NCBI RefSeq assembly: GCF_000296815.2
Contig: NZ_CAIT01000003.1
Span: forward strand, 34,671 to 98,670
DNA from: Fibrisoma limi BUZ 3
Lineage (GTDB): Bacteria; Bacteroidota; Bacteroidia; Cytophagales; Spirosomataceae
Direction of reading: 5' to 3'
DNA: 64,000 nt
Below the pieces are notes generated by a model, which was not told the DNA's origin, made no database searches, and worked only from the letters and a program-made list of their open reading frames with translations. Positions 17,575 to 24,197 of this stretch are shown piece by piece. A program made the translations under genes and the position numbers. The first letter of the stretch is position 1. Every line of letters starts with the position of its first letter.

Positions 17575-17973
17575 TCACCAATTGAGTGCTGCTTTGATGA
17601 CTAAATGCCCTTTCTTAGTACCTATAGGCTGATAGGTAATCAACAGATCTCTATTTTCGTAAAAGTCTCGTACCGCACTATCCGCAATAATACCTTTTAA
17701 GGGAATACGAACGTATTCAGCCGTTTCCGTTCGGAAACTCACGATGGCACTTTTATCAATTACCCCTTCTATCTGATAACGGATGACGACAGGATTGATA
17801 AGTTTACCGGGAATAATGAACTGTTGTGGCTTTGATACATCCTCAATAATGTACTCCTGATAAGGGCCAACACCTTGGGAAGGCGGTAAAAAAATAAACA
17901 GTACTACAAAGCTTACCAAAAGAAGAACGAATAGAACAATTGCAATTCGAGTGAAGCGAGGTATCCTTTTCAT
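17575..17973 (-). CDS. Small membrane-anchored protein, paralog of 21328-21720
   Basis: 132 residues. A basic start (MKRIPRFTR) and a single N-terminal membrane segment (IAIVLFVLLLVSFVVLFIFL) precede a beta-rich outside domain. The C-terminus LLITYQPIGTKKGHLVIKAAL is clearly related to FPLIYQPITANKGSLVIDVNF in the gene at 21328-21720, and both have a PAVIHVKG/PVVIRYQIEG strand and a hydrophobic xFI/PL strand. I do not recognise the family. It lies directly downstream of, and convergent with, cvfB. Confidence 0.75.
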   Translation of the reverse strand: MKRIPRFTRIAIVLFVLLLVSFVVLFIFLPPSQGVGPYQEYIIEDVSKPQQFIIPGKLINPVVIRYQIEGVIDKSAIVSFRTETAEYVRIPLKGIIADSAVRDFYENRDLLITYQPIGTKKGHLVIKAALNW

Positions 17974-18048
17974 TGCGCATTTGATGATTGTAAATTGGTA
18001 ATCGCTCTACTTAACATAATACTCACTTATACAACACTTGACTCACCA

Positions 18049-18594
18049 GTGAATTACGACTTCAACAATGCTTCGGTTAAGCCACCAATTGATCAAGAGA
18101 GCTTATCAATGTTTGATTCTAACCACAAAGCTCCATTAGGTAAATCACTTAACGAATTGCTGTTGAAGTTCAATGGTAGTTCCTTTGATGAGTATGTCAT
18201 TCAAGCCCCTAATGACAAAAAGTGGCTATGCTACACAATGCATGAAAAGTATTTTAGAGTTTATTCCTTTTTTTCCTTAGATGAGATTCAGGATAGGATC
18301 GAGTCAATAACAGAGCATTGTCTAGATTATGAGATAGATGTTGAGAGTCCATTGTTTTTTCTCAATTCTATGATTCCCTTTACAGAAGTGGACGGCTTCA
18401 ATCCTTTATGTATTGTCACTAAAGGCGATGATGAAGGCAAAATTTACCTAGTTGAATGGTATTTTCATCATCAAAACAATGGCAGTCTTCCATTTCCCAG
18501 GCAATTAGTGGCCGACTCATTTGAGGAGTTTCTATCTATGTTGAGTCTTGCGGATGAAGACGTACGATACAAAAAGGCAATTTCATCATACTAG
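18049..18594 (+). CDS. SMI1/KNR4 (SUKH)-like protein
   Basis: About 181 residues if it starts at the GTG at 18049; an ATG at 18109 would cut into the domain. SUKH-like features are an N-terminal helix pair ending in LNELLLKFNGSSF, a middle strand FTEVDGFNPLCIVTKGDDEGKIYLVEW, and the closing ADSFEEFLSML. SUKH proteins are often immunity proteins against polymorphic toxins, or bind them. No toxin gene is adjacent, so it may be an orphan. The gene is AT-rich compared with its neighbours, a hint of transfer. Call by pattern, not by search. Confidence 0.6.
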   Translation: MNYDFNNASVKPPIDQESLSMFDSNHKAPLGKSLNELLLKFNGSSFDEYVIQAPNDKKWLCYTMHEKYFRVYSFFSLDEIQDRIESITEHCLDYEIDVESPLFFLNSMIPFTEVDGFNPLCIVTKGDDEGKIYLVEWYFHHQNNGSLPFPRQLVADSFEEFLSMLSLADEDVRYKKAISSY

Positions 18595-18711
18595 AACAAG
18601 CTAGATGATTTGATTCAAGAGTTACCGAGAAATTGTACTTTCCCTAAACAGCTAATAGAGTTCTAAACACAGCCGTTCCAAGAATATTTTTCTTACATAA
18701 GATTATTTATG

Positions 18712-19137
18712 CAACAGTTCCCCAAAAAGCACCAAATCCAGCTACTGCAATCAGTAGTCAAGCATTGTACTTTTTCTTGTTATCTGGTCTTCCTAAATAA
18801 TCTGATCTCAATAACTTTGTTCTTCACAGTATCAAATACAGGTTGAACTTTATACTTTCCTGAATTAAGCAGTTCATAAAAATTCTTTTCCTTGATGATG
18901 TTATTCGAGGTATCTCGATAGATGGTTCTTCGATTAGTGCGGTAAGTTTGGCCATATGAAACCATGGAAGTAAGGAAAAAGAACAGATATATAGTCAGCT
19001 TCATAGTTTTACATTTCTTTCTAAGATGTAGTTGGTATCTATAATTCCACAAAGATGCCTTATAATAATAGGGAAAAAGTACAATGCTTGACTACTGATT
19101 GCAGTAGCTGGATTTGGTGCTTTTTGGAGAACTGTTG
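18712..19137. mobile_element. 426-bp cassette between 65-bp inverted repeats
   Basis: Arms at 18712-18776 and 19073-19137 are inverted copies identical at 64 of 65 positions by eye. Each arm contains its own small palindrome (CTACTG-CAAT-CAGTAG). The arms enclose one small gene (18780-19004, minus strand) whose stop is three bases from the left arm. There is no transposase, and the outer boundaries show no obvious target duplication (a short AT-rich similarity continues outward). It could be a non-autonomous mobile cassette, an invertible segment, or an unusual gene cassette. Confidence 0.75.
18780..19004 (-). CDS. Small secreted protein inside the inverted-repeat cassette
   Basis: 74 residues from MKLTIYLFFFLTSMVSYGQ, a clear signal peptide with a Bacteroidota-style cleavage site, followed by about 55 mostly basic residues (RTNRRTIYRDTSNN, ELLNSGKYKVQPVFDTVKN, IEIRLFRKTR). 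I do not recognise the family. The whole gene lies between the 65-bp inverted repeats and reads towards the left arm. AT-rich. Confidence 0.65.
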   Translation of the reverse strand: MKLTIYLFFFLTSMVSYGQTYRTNRRTIYRDTSNNIIKEKNFYELLNSGKYKVQPVFDTVKNKVIEIRLFRKTR

Positions 19138-19250
19138 AATAACTATCATTATGTCAAGATGAAATTTTTAGAAGGCCTCATTTAAATTAATAAGCGCTTT
19201 CCTGGTTTTAGCTAAAGCTGGATGGCTGGTACGCTGCCTTAGGCTCTAAT

Positions 19251-19358
19251 TACCTTCACATACGCCAGCTTCCTGAGAATGCTATAAATCTCCGTCTGCC
19301 ACTTGCCGATGTAGTGGAGGCAATGGCTGTCGAAGCAGCGGTCTCCTTCGAGCATGAT
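19251..19358 (-). pseudogene. 3'-end remnant of an M24 peptidase gene
   Basis: Plus-strand bases here align with 21778-21885, the 3' end of the intact M24 peptidase gene, with many substitutions. The encoded pieces IMLEGDRCFD, QTEIYSILRKLAYVK match IMLEEDGLFD, QTEIYTIPRKLGYVK of the intact gene. Its stop codon is lost. The similarity ends at about 19358, where similarity to cvfB begins. Confidence 0.8.
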
Positions 19359-19428
19359 GCAGGCAGCTTCCTGTCCCTGAACGACGAAAGCGCCCCAAAG
19401 CGATTTGCCGGTGTAAGTACCCCTAATC

Positions 19429-20274
19429 TCAGACAGTACCAATTAGAGTTTCTTCGTTTTCAATCACCCTGCTTTTCCACTCTTCGGGCGTGAGATTACC
19501 CAATGACTCATGGGGTCTTCTTAGATTATATTCCTCTATCCAATCGCTCGTCAATTGCCGGACCTGTTCAAGGTCAAAAAATAGGTAAGCATCCAAAATA
19601 GCCTCCCGGTATAGTCGATTGAACCGTTCAACGTACCCATTTTGCATCGGTTTGCCTGGCTGGATGTATTGAATCTCAATCTTCTCGCCCCTACACCAAA
19701 GCTCAAAATCACCCGAAGTAAATTCCGGGCCATTGTCGGTTCGAATGGTCTTGGGCTTTCCTCGTTCTTTTATCACCCGTTCCAACGTTCGGATGATCCT
19801 TTTGCTGGAAAGTGAGGTGTCGATCTCAATCGCCAGCACCTCCCTCGTACAATCATCGATGACGTTGAACGTCCGGAATTTACGGTTACCTACCATCGTA
19901 TCACTCATGAAATCCATACTCCAACTGCTGTTAATTGCGGTCTGTTGTTGCAGCGGATGCTTCACTCGAGTTGGCAGCCTACGCTTCCCCTTACGTTTTC
20001 TATTCAGCTTGAGCAGTTTATAAATCCTATACACCTTTTTATGATTCCAGGTCTGGCCAGATCTTCGGATATAGGCAAACAGTTTCCGGAACCCATACGA
20101 AGGATGGGCAAAAGCCAAATCCTGCAATACCTCAATCACAGCCGTATCATCCTTCCTGGTGTTATAATAGAATTGCGAACGCGGTAAAGACACTAGCTGA
20201 CAGGCCCTGCTCACGGGAATAGCGTGCTCCTGAACAATCTCCTCGGCTAATTGCCTTTTGGTGGCAGGGCCCAA
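19429..20274 (-). CDS. IS3-family transposase OrfB (DDE integrase core)
   Basis: 281 residues if read from the TTG at 20274; in practice it is made as an OrfAB fusion by -1 frameshifting. HTH_21-like segment (YGFRKLFAYIRRSG) then an rve core with catalytic Asp in WSMDFMSD, Asp in TIRTDNGPEF, and Glu in GYVERFNR, and the NLRRPHESLGNLTPEEW tail. Catalytically intact by these residues. Reads from inside OrfA to just short of the left terminal repeat. Confidence 0.93.
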   Translation of the reverse strand: MGPATKRQLAEEIVQEHAIPVSRACQLVSLPRSQFYYNTRKDDTAVIEVLQDLAFAHPSYGFRKLFAYIRRSGQTWNHKKVYRIYKLLKLNRKRKGKRRLPTRVKHPLQQQTAINSSWSMDFMSDTMVGNRKFRTFNVIDDCTREVLAIEIDTSLSSKRIIRTLERVIKERGKPKTIRTDNGPEFTSGDFELWCRGEKIEIQYIQPGKPMQNGYVERFNRLYREAILDAYLFFDLEQVRQLTSDWIEEYNLRRPHESLGNLTPEEWKSRVIENEETLIGTV

Positions 20275-20537
20275 CCTTTTTTTGTGAACAGATCCTTCAG
20301 GATTTGATTGTCCATCGCCAGATCAGCGTACATCTTCTTCAAGCGAGCGTTCTCCTCTTCGAGGTCTTTGAGCCGTTTGACATCGGAAGCTTCCATACCA
20401 CCATACTTGCTCTTCCAATTATAAAAAGTAGCTTCAGAAATGCCATGTTCGCGGCAAATTTCCTTGGTGGGGATGCCATTCTCCTGCTGCTTAAGGATTT
20501 TGACAATTTGGGATTCGGTGAATCGGGTCTTTTTCAT
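20247..20537 (-). CDS. IS3-family OrfA, helix-turn-helix
   Basis: 96 residues with the HTH_Tnp_1 pattern KKTRFTESQIVKILKQQE, EICREHGISEATFYNWKSKYGG and a leucine-zipper-like tail (LKDLEEENARLKKMYADLAMD). Binds the terminal repeats. The frame ends at TAG after the A7 slip site, overlapping OrfB in the -1 frame. Confidence 0.93.
   Translation of the reverse strand: MKKTRFTESQIVKILKQQENGIPTKEICREHGISEATFYNWKSKYGGMEASDVKRLKDLEEENARLKKMYADLAMDNQILKDLFTKKGWALPPKGN
20277..20283 (-). other. Programmed -1 frameshift site of the IS3 element
   Basis: Seven A residues on the minus strand followed by GG. Reading ACA AAA AAA GGT in OrfA, a one-base backward slip places the ribosome in the OrfB frame (AAA AAA AGG TTG GGC). 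A-rich slips of this form are typical of IS3 elements. Confidence 0.8.
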
Positions 20538-20842
20538 GGGAATCAGTTTAAAATTAGCATTTTTCTCTAATTCAAAACTGTCCGAATTTTAGGGATACTT
20601 ACACCGGCCGCTCGAAATGAGCAAGAAGACGTTCAAGAAGGCGATGGGGGAGCTGTAAAAGGGGCGGGCGATCCGGGTTGAGCCGGATGAAGTTTATCAG
20701 GTTTAAAAATTCATCGCCCGGAAAACCGTATTCGTCCTCGCCTTTGCCGGGTTGACTCCCCTTTGCCGGCAGCAGCCGCAGTCAGCATGTAGGTTTGAGT
20801 CGTAAAACAACGCCATGTGCTTGGCTCACAAACAACTACGGT

Positions 20843-21313
20843 ATGACGACGGCTGACATCCTATTACTACTGTTTATCATCAATCTGGGGACGGCTTTTG
20901 GGGCGGGGCTGTACGAGACCCGTATCATTCTGCCACAATGGTTTTATAAGTCGGCCGGTGATGGCTACCTCGTTAACACAGACGCTATGCGCACCGTTGA
21001 CTCCGGTCGACAGTTTTGGGCGTTCGTTACCACAGGGCCGCTTACCCTGATTACGTTGGCGAATCTCGTCGCGGCCTGGCAGTCAGCGCCACCCAGGCAT
21101 GACTGGTGGCTGGCCGCTGCGTTGGTGGCCCTGGTCGAACGGATCAGTACGTTCGCGTTTTTTATTCCAACGGCTATCCGGCTCGAAAAATCGGACAGTC
21201 TTCCACTGGCTACCATCAGCCGTTCGGTCAGGTCATGGATGTCGCTCAATTACGTTCGAAGCGCGCTGACGCTGGTAGCGTGGATTTGTGCCCTGTGGGC
21301 GTTTTCGTTGTGA
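20843..21313 (+). CDS. Four-helix membrane protein, DUF1772-like
   Basis: 156 residues from the ATG at 20843. Four hydrophobic segments (about 5-25, 57-75, 85-105, 133-152). The start TTADILLLLFIINLGTAFGAGLYETRIILPQWF and the late RSWMSLNYVRSALTLVAWICAL resemble the DUF1772/anthrone-oxygenase-like small membrane proteins. No catalytic inference is justified. It lies between the dead cvfB copy and the paralog of 17575-17973, so it may have entered during the rearrangement of this patch. Confidence 0.65.
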   Translation: MTTADILLLLFIINLGTAFGAGLYETRIILPQWFYKSAGDGYLVNTDAMRTVDSGRQFWAFVTTGPLTLITLANLVAAWQSAPPRHDWWLAAALVALVERISTFAFFIPTAIRLEKSDSLPLATISRSVRSWMSLNYVRSALTLVAWICALWAFSL

Positions 21314-21327
21314 GTCTGAATACGTAA

Positions 21328-21720
21328 TTAAAAATTCACGTCGATTACCAGCGAACCTTTATTGGCGGTTATTGGCTGGTAAATTAAAGGGAAATCCCGT
21401 GGTATCATTTCGCAGGTCATTTGCTTATCAACAGCACCCGGAGGAAGTTTCAGCGTGTAAAACTCATTGCCAATGGGTAAGCCGCTACTGTCTTGCGTAC
21501 CGTTAGGAATAAAGACTACTGCTCTGCCGTCGAGGTGGCCTTTCACGTGAATGACGGCGGGAGCATCAATGGTGGTTGTGAAATTGGTAGGCTTAACGGT
21601 AAATTCATGGCGCTTAGCTACATCGTCTACGTCGAACGAAGACCCATTGCACCGCTTGAAATAGAGAAGTACACCCAAAAGGAGAATCACAACTAGGATG
21701 TACTTGTTCCTGATCACCAT
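21328..21720 (-). CDS. Small membrane-anchored protein, paralog of 17575-17973
   Basis: 130 residues from MVIRNKYILVVILLLGVLLYF, an N-terminal anchor, followed by a beta-rich domain. The C-terminus RDFPLIYQPITANKGSLVIDVNF mirrors that of the gene at 17575-17973. Family not recognised. It is the first gene downstream of the M24 peptidase in the same direction, and lies convergent with the 20843 membrane gene. The paralog pair is one of the clues to an ancient tandem duplication here. Confidence 0.75.
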   Translation of the reverse strand: MVIRNKYILVVILLLGVLLYFKRCNGSSFDVDDVAKRHEFTVKPTNFTTTIDAPAVIHVKGHLDGRAVVFIPNGTQDSSGLPIGNEFYTLKLPPGAVDKQMTCEMIPRDFPLIYQPITANKGSLVIDVNF

Positions 21721-21774
21721 GTCATATAACGGTGTTGAGGCAGTATAAGCGTTCGTTTTGAATTGTAGCAAGCT

Positions 21775-23145
21775 CTACTTCACATACCCCAGCTTCCTGG
21801 GAATCGTATAAATCTCCGTCTGGCGGCCGTCGATGTAGCGGAAGTGCTGACCGTCGAACAGACCGTCTTCTTCGAGCATAATCCTGACGGTTTTCTTCCA
21901 TTCCGGAATCTCCACGGCGGCATTCAGTTCAATCGAGTAGGCCGTGTTGGCGAACAACGGATAATCACCGGGGCCGGGAACGCCCTTCTGCTGGTCCCAC
22001 AGGCCGATGGTCGGGCCAGCCGCGTGGCCATGCACACCAATGGGGTGGGAGTAAATCGTGCCTTTGATGCCTTCTTTCTGGGCTTGCTCCAGGGCTTCTT
22101 TCAGTAACTGGTTGCCGGATTTTCCTGCCTGGAAGCGTTCGGTCAGAATGTCCTGAAGCCGATTCCCCTGCTGAAACGCTTTCTGAATGGCCATTGGTAC
22201 CTCCGTCTCGCCGGGGCGCAGTACGTAGGCGTGTTGCTGCTGGTCGGTGTTCAGGCGGAGGTACGTAATGCCGAAATCCACGTGCAGCAGGTCGCCGGGC
22301 ATGATTACTTCACCCGAGGGGCGCTTGGCGAAGGTGCGTAAGTGATCAAACTTTTTATCATCTGCCCGTTGTACGTCCACCGTCGGGTGGAACCAGGTAT
22401 CCAGCCCCAGTTCCGTAATGCGCTGCCGAAACCACCACACTACGTCGTCGGTCGTGGTGACGCCCGGCTGAATGACCTGCTCCGACAAGCCTTCCTGAAC
22501 GATCTGGTGCGACAACCGGCAGATGAGCGGGTAGATGGCCAGTTCTTTCGCCGTCCGCGTTTCGAGCCAGCCGACCGCCAGTCGTTCGGCCGGGACGATG
22601 CGCTTCTGAAAGTCGGCGGGAAGTTTCGCCATAAACTCGTCATATTCCGTATGGCTCAACCCATCAGCATGCCCATAGTTCTTCGATATGTTAAGGCCTA
22701 TTTTTTTGGGATTACGTTTCTGGATAATGTCAGCCAGGGCGTCCCACTGATTCGGCCGAACGTCGATGTCCCACGCCCCCTTGAGCAGATTGCCTACGTC
22801 GTAGCGGGCAATGGCTAGCTTTTCAACGGGTTCCGGGGCGTCAGCGGACGGCTCTTTGCCCGTATCGAAAAAGACCATGATTGTCCGGCGACGGGCCGAC
22901 AGCCAGGTCGACGGCAGCATCGTTTTCAGGACGGGGTCCTCGTTGTATTCCCGCGAGATGATGACCCACATGTCGATGCCTTCGCGACGCATGAGCTGCG
23001 GCAGCAGGTTCGTGAAGCGGTCTTCCAGAATCTCGTCGACTACCCGGGCGCGTTCCCGTTCAGACAGGATGGTGGGTTGGGGCTGTGCCTGAGCGAAAGC
23101 CCACGTTGTGCTGAGTGCGAAAAGAAGGTGTAGTAGTTTGGTCAT
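21775..23145 (-). CDS. Secreted M24-family metallopeptidase (Xaa-Pro aminopeptidase-like)
   Basis: 456 residues with a signal peptide (MTKLLHLLFALSTTWAFAQAQ). An N-terminal creatinase-like domain is followed by the pita-bread catalytic domain. Metal ligands: the Asp pair spaced by ten residues in HVDFGITYLRLNTD, His in YSHPIGVHGHAAGP, Glu in SIELNAAVEIPEW, and Glu in IMLEEDGLFDG. Expected to remove N-terminal residues, often before proline, in the periplasm. A degenerate copy of its 3' end is present at 19251-19358. Confidence 0.92.
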   Translation of the reverse strand: MTKLLHLLFALSTTWAFAQAQPQPTILSERERARVVDEILEDRFTNLLPQLMRREGIDMWVIISREYNEDPVLKTMLPSTWLSARRRTIMVFFDTGKEPSADAPEPVEKLAIARYDVGNLLKGAWDIDVRPNQWDALADIIQKRNPKKIGLNISKNYGHADGLSHTEYDEFMAKLPADFQKRIVPAERLAVGWLETRTAKELAIYPLICRLSHQIVQEGLSEQVIQPGVTTTDDVVWWFRQRITELGLDTWFHPTVDVQRADDKKFDHLRTFAKRPSGEVIMPGDLLHVDFGITYLRLNTDQQQHAYVLRPGETEVPMAIQKAFQQGNRLQDILTERFQAGKSGNQLLKEALEQAQKEGIKGTIYSHPIGVHGHAAGPTIGLWDQQKGVPGPGDYPLFANTAYSIELNAAVEIPEWKKTVRIMLEEDGLFDGQHFRYIDGRQTEIYTIPRKLGYVK

Positions 23146-23152
23146 GCCGGAC

Positions 23153-23265
23153 GTTCAACGTTTCTGGTTCAAAAATTCAGGTTCAACAAGTGGTAGGTTT
23201 ACCAGTTCATGGCTCAAACCATGAAAATACAAACTTTGAACTTGAATCCTACGCAAACGTTAAAC
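23153..23265. repeat. Word-repeat quasi-palindrome (TTGAAC type)
   Basis: Inverted arms GTTCAACGTTT (23153-23163) and AAACGTTAAAC (23255-23265) match at 10 of 11 positions. Between them TTCAA/TTGAA words continue the pairing, and the centre holds CATGG-ctcaaa-CCATG. The right arm covers the stop codon of the SDR gene, so it is probably the transcript end of that gene. Confidence 0.7.
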
Positions 23266-24093
23266 TCCCGGACTAAATGCTTTCTCCATCTGGTCGTGAA
23301 TCATACGGACGTAGCCGGTCGGGAACATGCGCGTTACCCAATCAATCTGGCGGGCGTCGGCACCAATCAGGACCCGGGCTTTGTTGCGTCGAACGCCTTC
23401 CCAGATCTGGCGGGCGGCTTCGTCGGCCGTGGTTCGGGCGGCTTTTTCAAAACTGGCGGCACTTTCTTTATGCATGGCTTTCGTTACGAATCCGCTTTTG
23501 CCGATACGGGCGTTAGAGGCAATGTTGGTTTTGATGCCGCCCGGATGCACGCAGGTAACGCCGATGTTGGTATCCAGTAATTCCATGCGTAGCGTGTCCG
23601 TGAAACCCCGGACGCCGAACTTGGCGGTGCAATAAGCCGATTGATTCATGACCCCGGCCAGCCCGAAAACACTGGATACGTTGACGATGTGCCCTTCGTT
23701 CTGCATGATCAGATACGGCAAAAACGCTTTCGTCATCCGGATCACACCCCACAGGTTGATACTGAGCAGCCACTCGAAATCGTCCAGTTCAGTTTCGGAG
23801 AAGGGGCCGCTGCCCAGGGCTACACCAGCGTTGTTGACCAGAATCAGCCGGCGGTCGTCGAGGGTAGGGAGGGTATCTTCGGCGAAGAGCCGAATCGCCA
23901 GGGCGTCAGATACGTCGAGCGGTTGGGTGTCTACATTATCGCCGGCCAGCCGGGCGGTTTCGGCCAGGGCGTCTTCGTTTATGTCGGTGGCAATAACCTG
24001 AGCGCCTTTGGCTGCGGCCTGGATGGTAAGCTGACGGCCAATGCCGGAGCCGGCACCGGTGATGATGACAGTTGCATTTTCAAAAGGTGTCAT
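23260..24093 (-). CDS. Short-chain dehydrogenase/reductase
   Basis: 277 residues, classical SDR. Cofactor motif TGAGSGIG (12-19) with Asp37 after the second strand, which favours NAD(H). NNAG at 87-90, catalytic Ser141, Tyr154 and Lys158 in the SAYCTAK segment, and the downstream HPGGIKTNIA loop. Cytosolic oxidoreductase of unknown substrate. Followed by a quasi-palindrome at its 3' end and preceded by another at 24102-24180. Confidence 0.92.
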   Translation of the reverse strand: MTPFENATVIITGAGSGIGRQLTIQAAAKGAQVIATDINEDALAETARLAGDNVDTQPLDVSDALAIRLFAEDTLPTLDDRRLILVNNAGVALGSGPFSETELDDFEWLLSINLWGVIRMTKAFLPYLIMQNEGHIVNVSSVFGLAGVMNQSAYCTAKFGVRGFTDTLRMELLDTNIGVTCVHPGGIKTNIASNARIGKSGFVTKAMHKESAASFEKAARTTADEAARQIWEGVRRNKARVLIGADARQIDWVTRMFPTGYVRMIHDQMEKAFSPGV

Positions 24094-24101
24094 GAGTTTA
24101 A

Positions 24102-24180
24102 TTTGACGTTGTAGTTCGAGCCGGGCATACGGGCTCGCCTGTCAAACTACAAACTTCAGACCCGAACTACAAACGTCAAA
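24102..24180. repeat. Word-repeat quasi-palindrome (ACTACAAAC type)
   Basis: Arms at 24102-24118 (TTTGACGTTGTAGTTCG) and 24163-24180 pair with a single one-base gap. Inside them is a second hairpin (CGAGCC/GGGCTCG) and a further AAACTACAAAC word. It lies between the maltokinase stop and the SDR start on the minus strand. Confidence 0.75.
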
Positions 24181-24197
24181 TGATAAACCACTACATT

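Larger units (their letters stand above)
19412..20603 (-). mobile_element. Complete IS3-family insertion sequence, 1192 bp
   Basis: Imperfect terminal inverted repeats of about 26 bp (TGTAAGTACCCCTAA at the left end, TGTAAGTATCCCTAA on the complement of the right end). A 4-bp target duplication CCGG lies at 19408-19411 and 20604-20607. It carries two overlapping frames, OrfA and OrfB, in the minus direction and an A7 slippery run between them. This is the standard IS3 layout, closest by the 4-bp duplication to the IS407-like subgroup. It appears intact. Confidence 0.95.
19359..20706 (+). pseudogene. 3'-end remnant of cvfB, interrupted by an IS3 element
   Basis: 19359-19411 and 20608-20706 together align with the last part of the intact cvfB (17330-17480): CTGAACGACGAAAGCGC, then CTCGAAATGAGCAA and GGGCGATCCGG. 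The remnant carries a one-base deletion before the IS site and an in-frame TAA (GAG CTG TAA), so it is dead. The IS3 element at 19412-20603 split it, duplicating CCGG. Confidence 0.85.

Noticed and set aside
18712..19137. Inverted-repeat cassette as a standard IS
   Set aside because: No transposase gene is inside and the only gene encodes a small secreted protein; at most a non-autonomous element.
19239..19442. A 67-codon minus-strand gene
   Set aside because: It reads through a degenerate M24 3' fragment, the cvfB remnant and the IS end; it is a chance frame over remnants.
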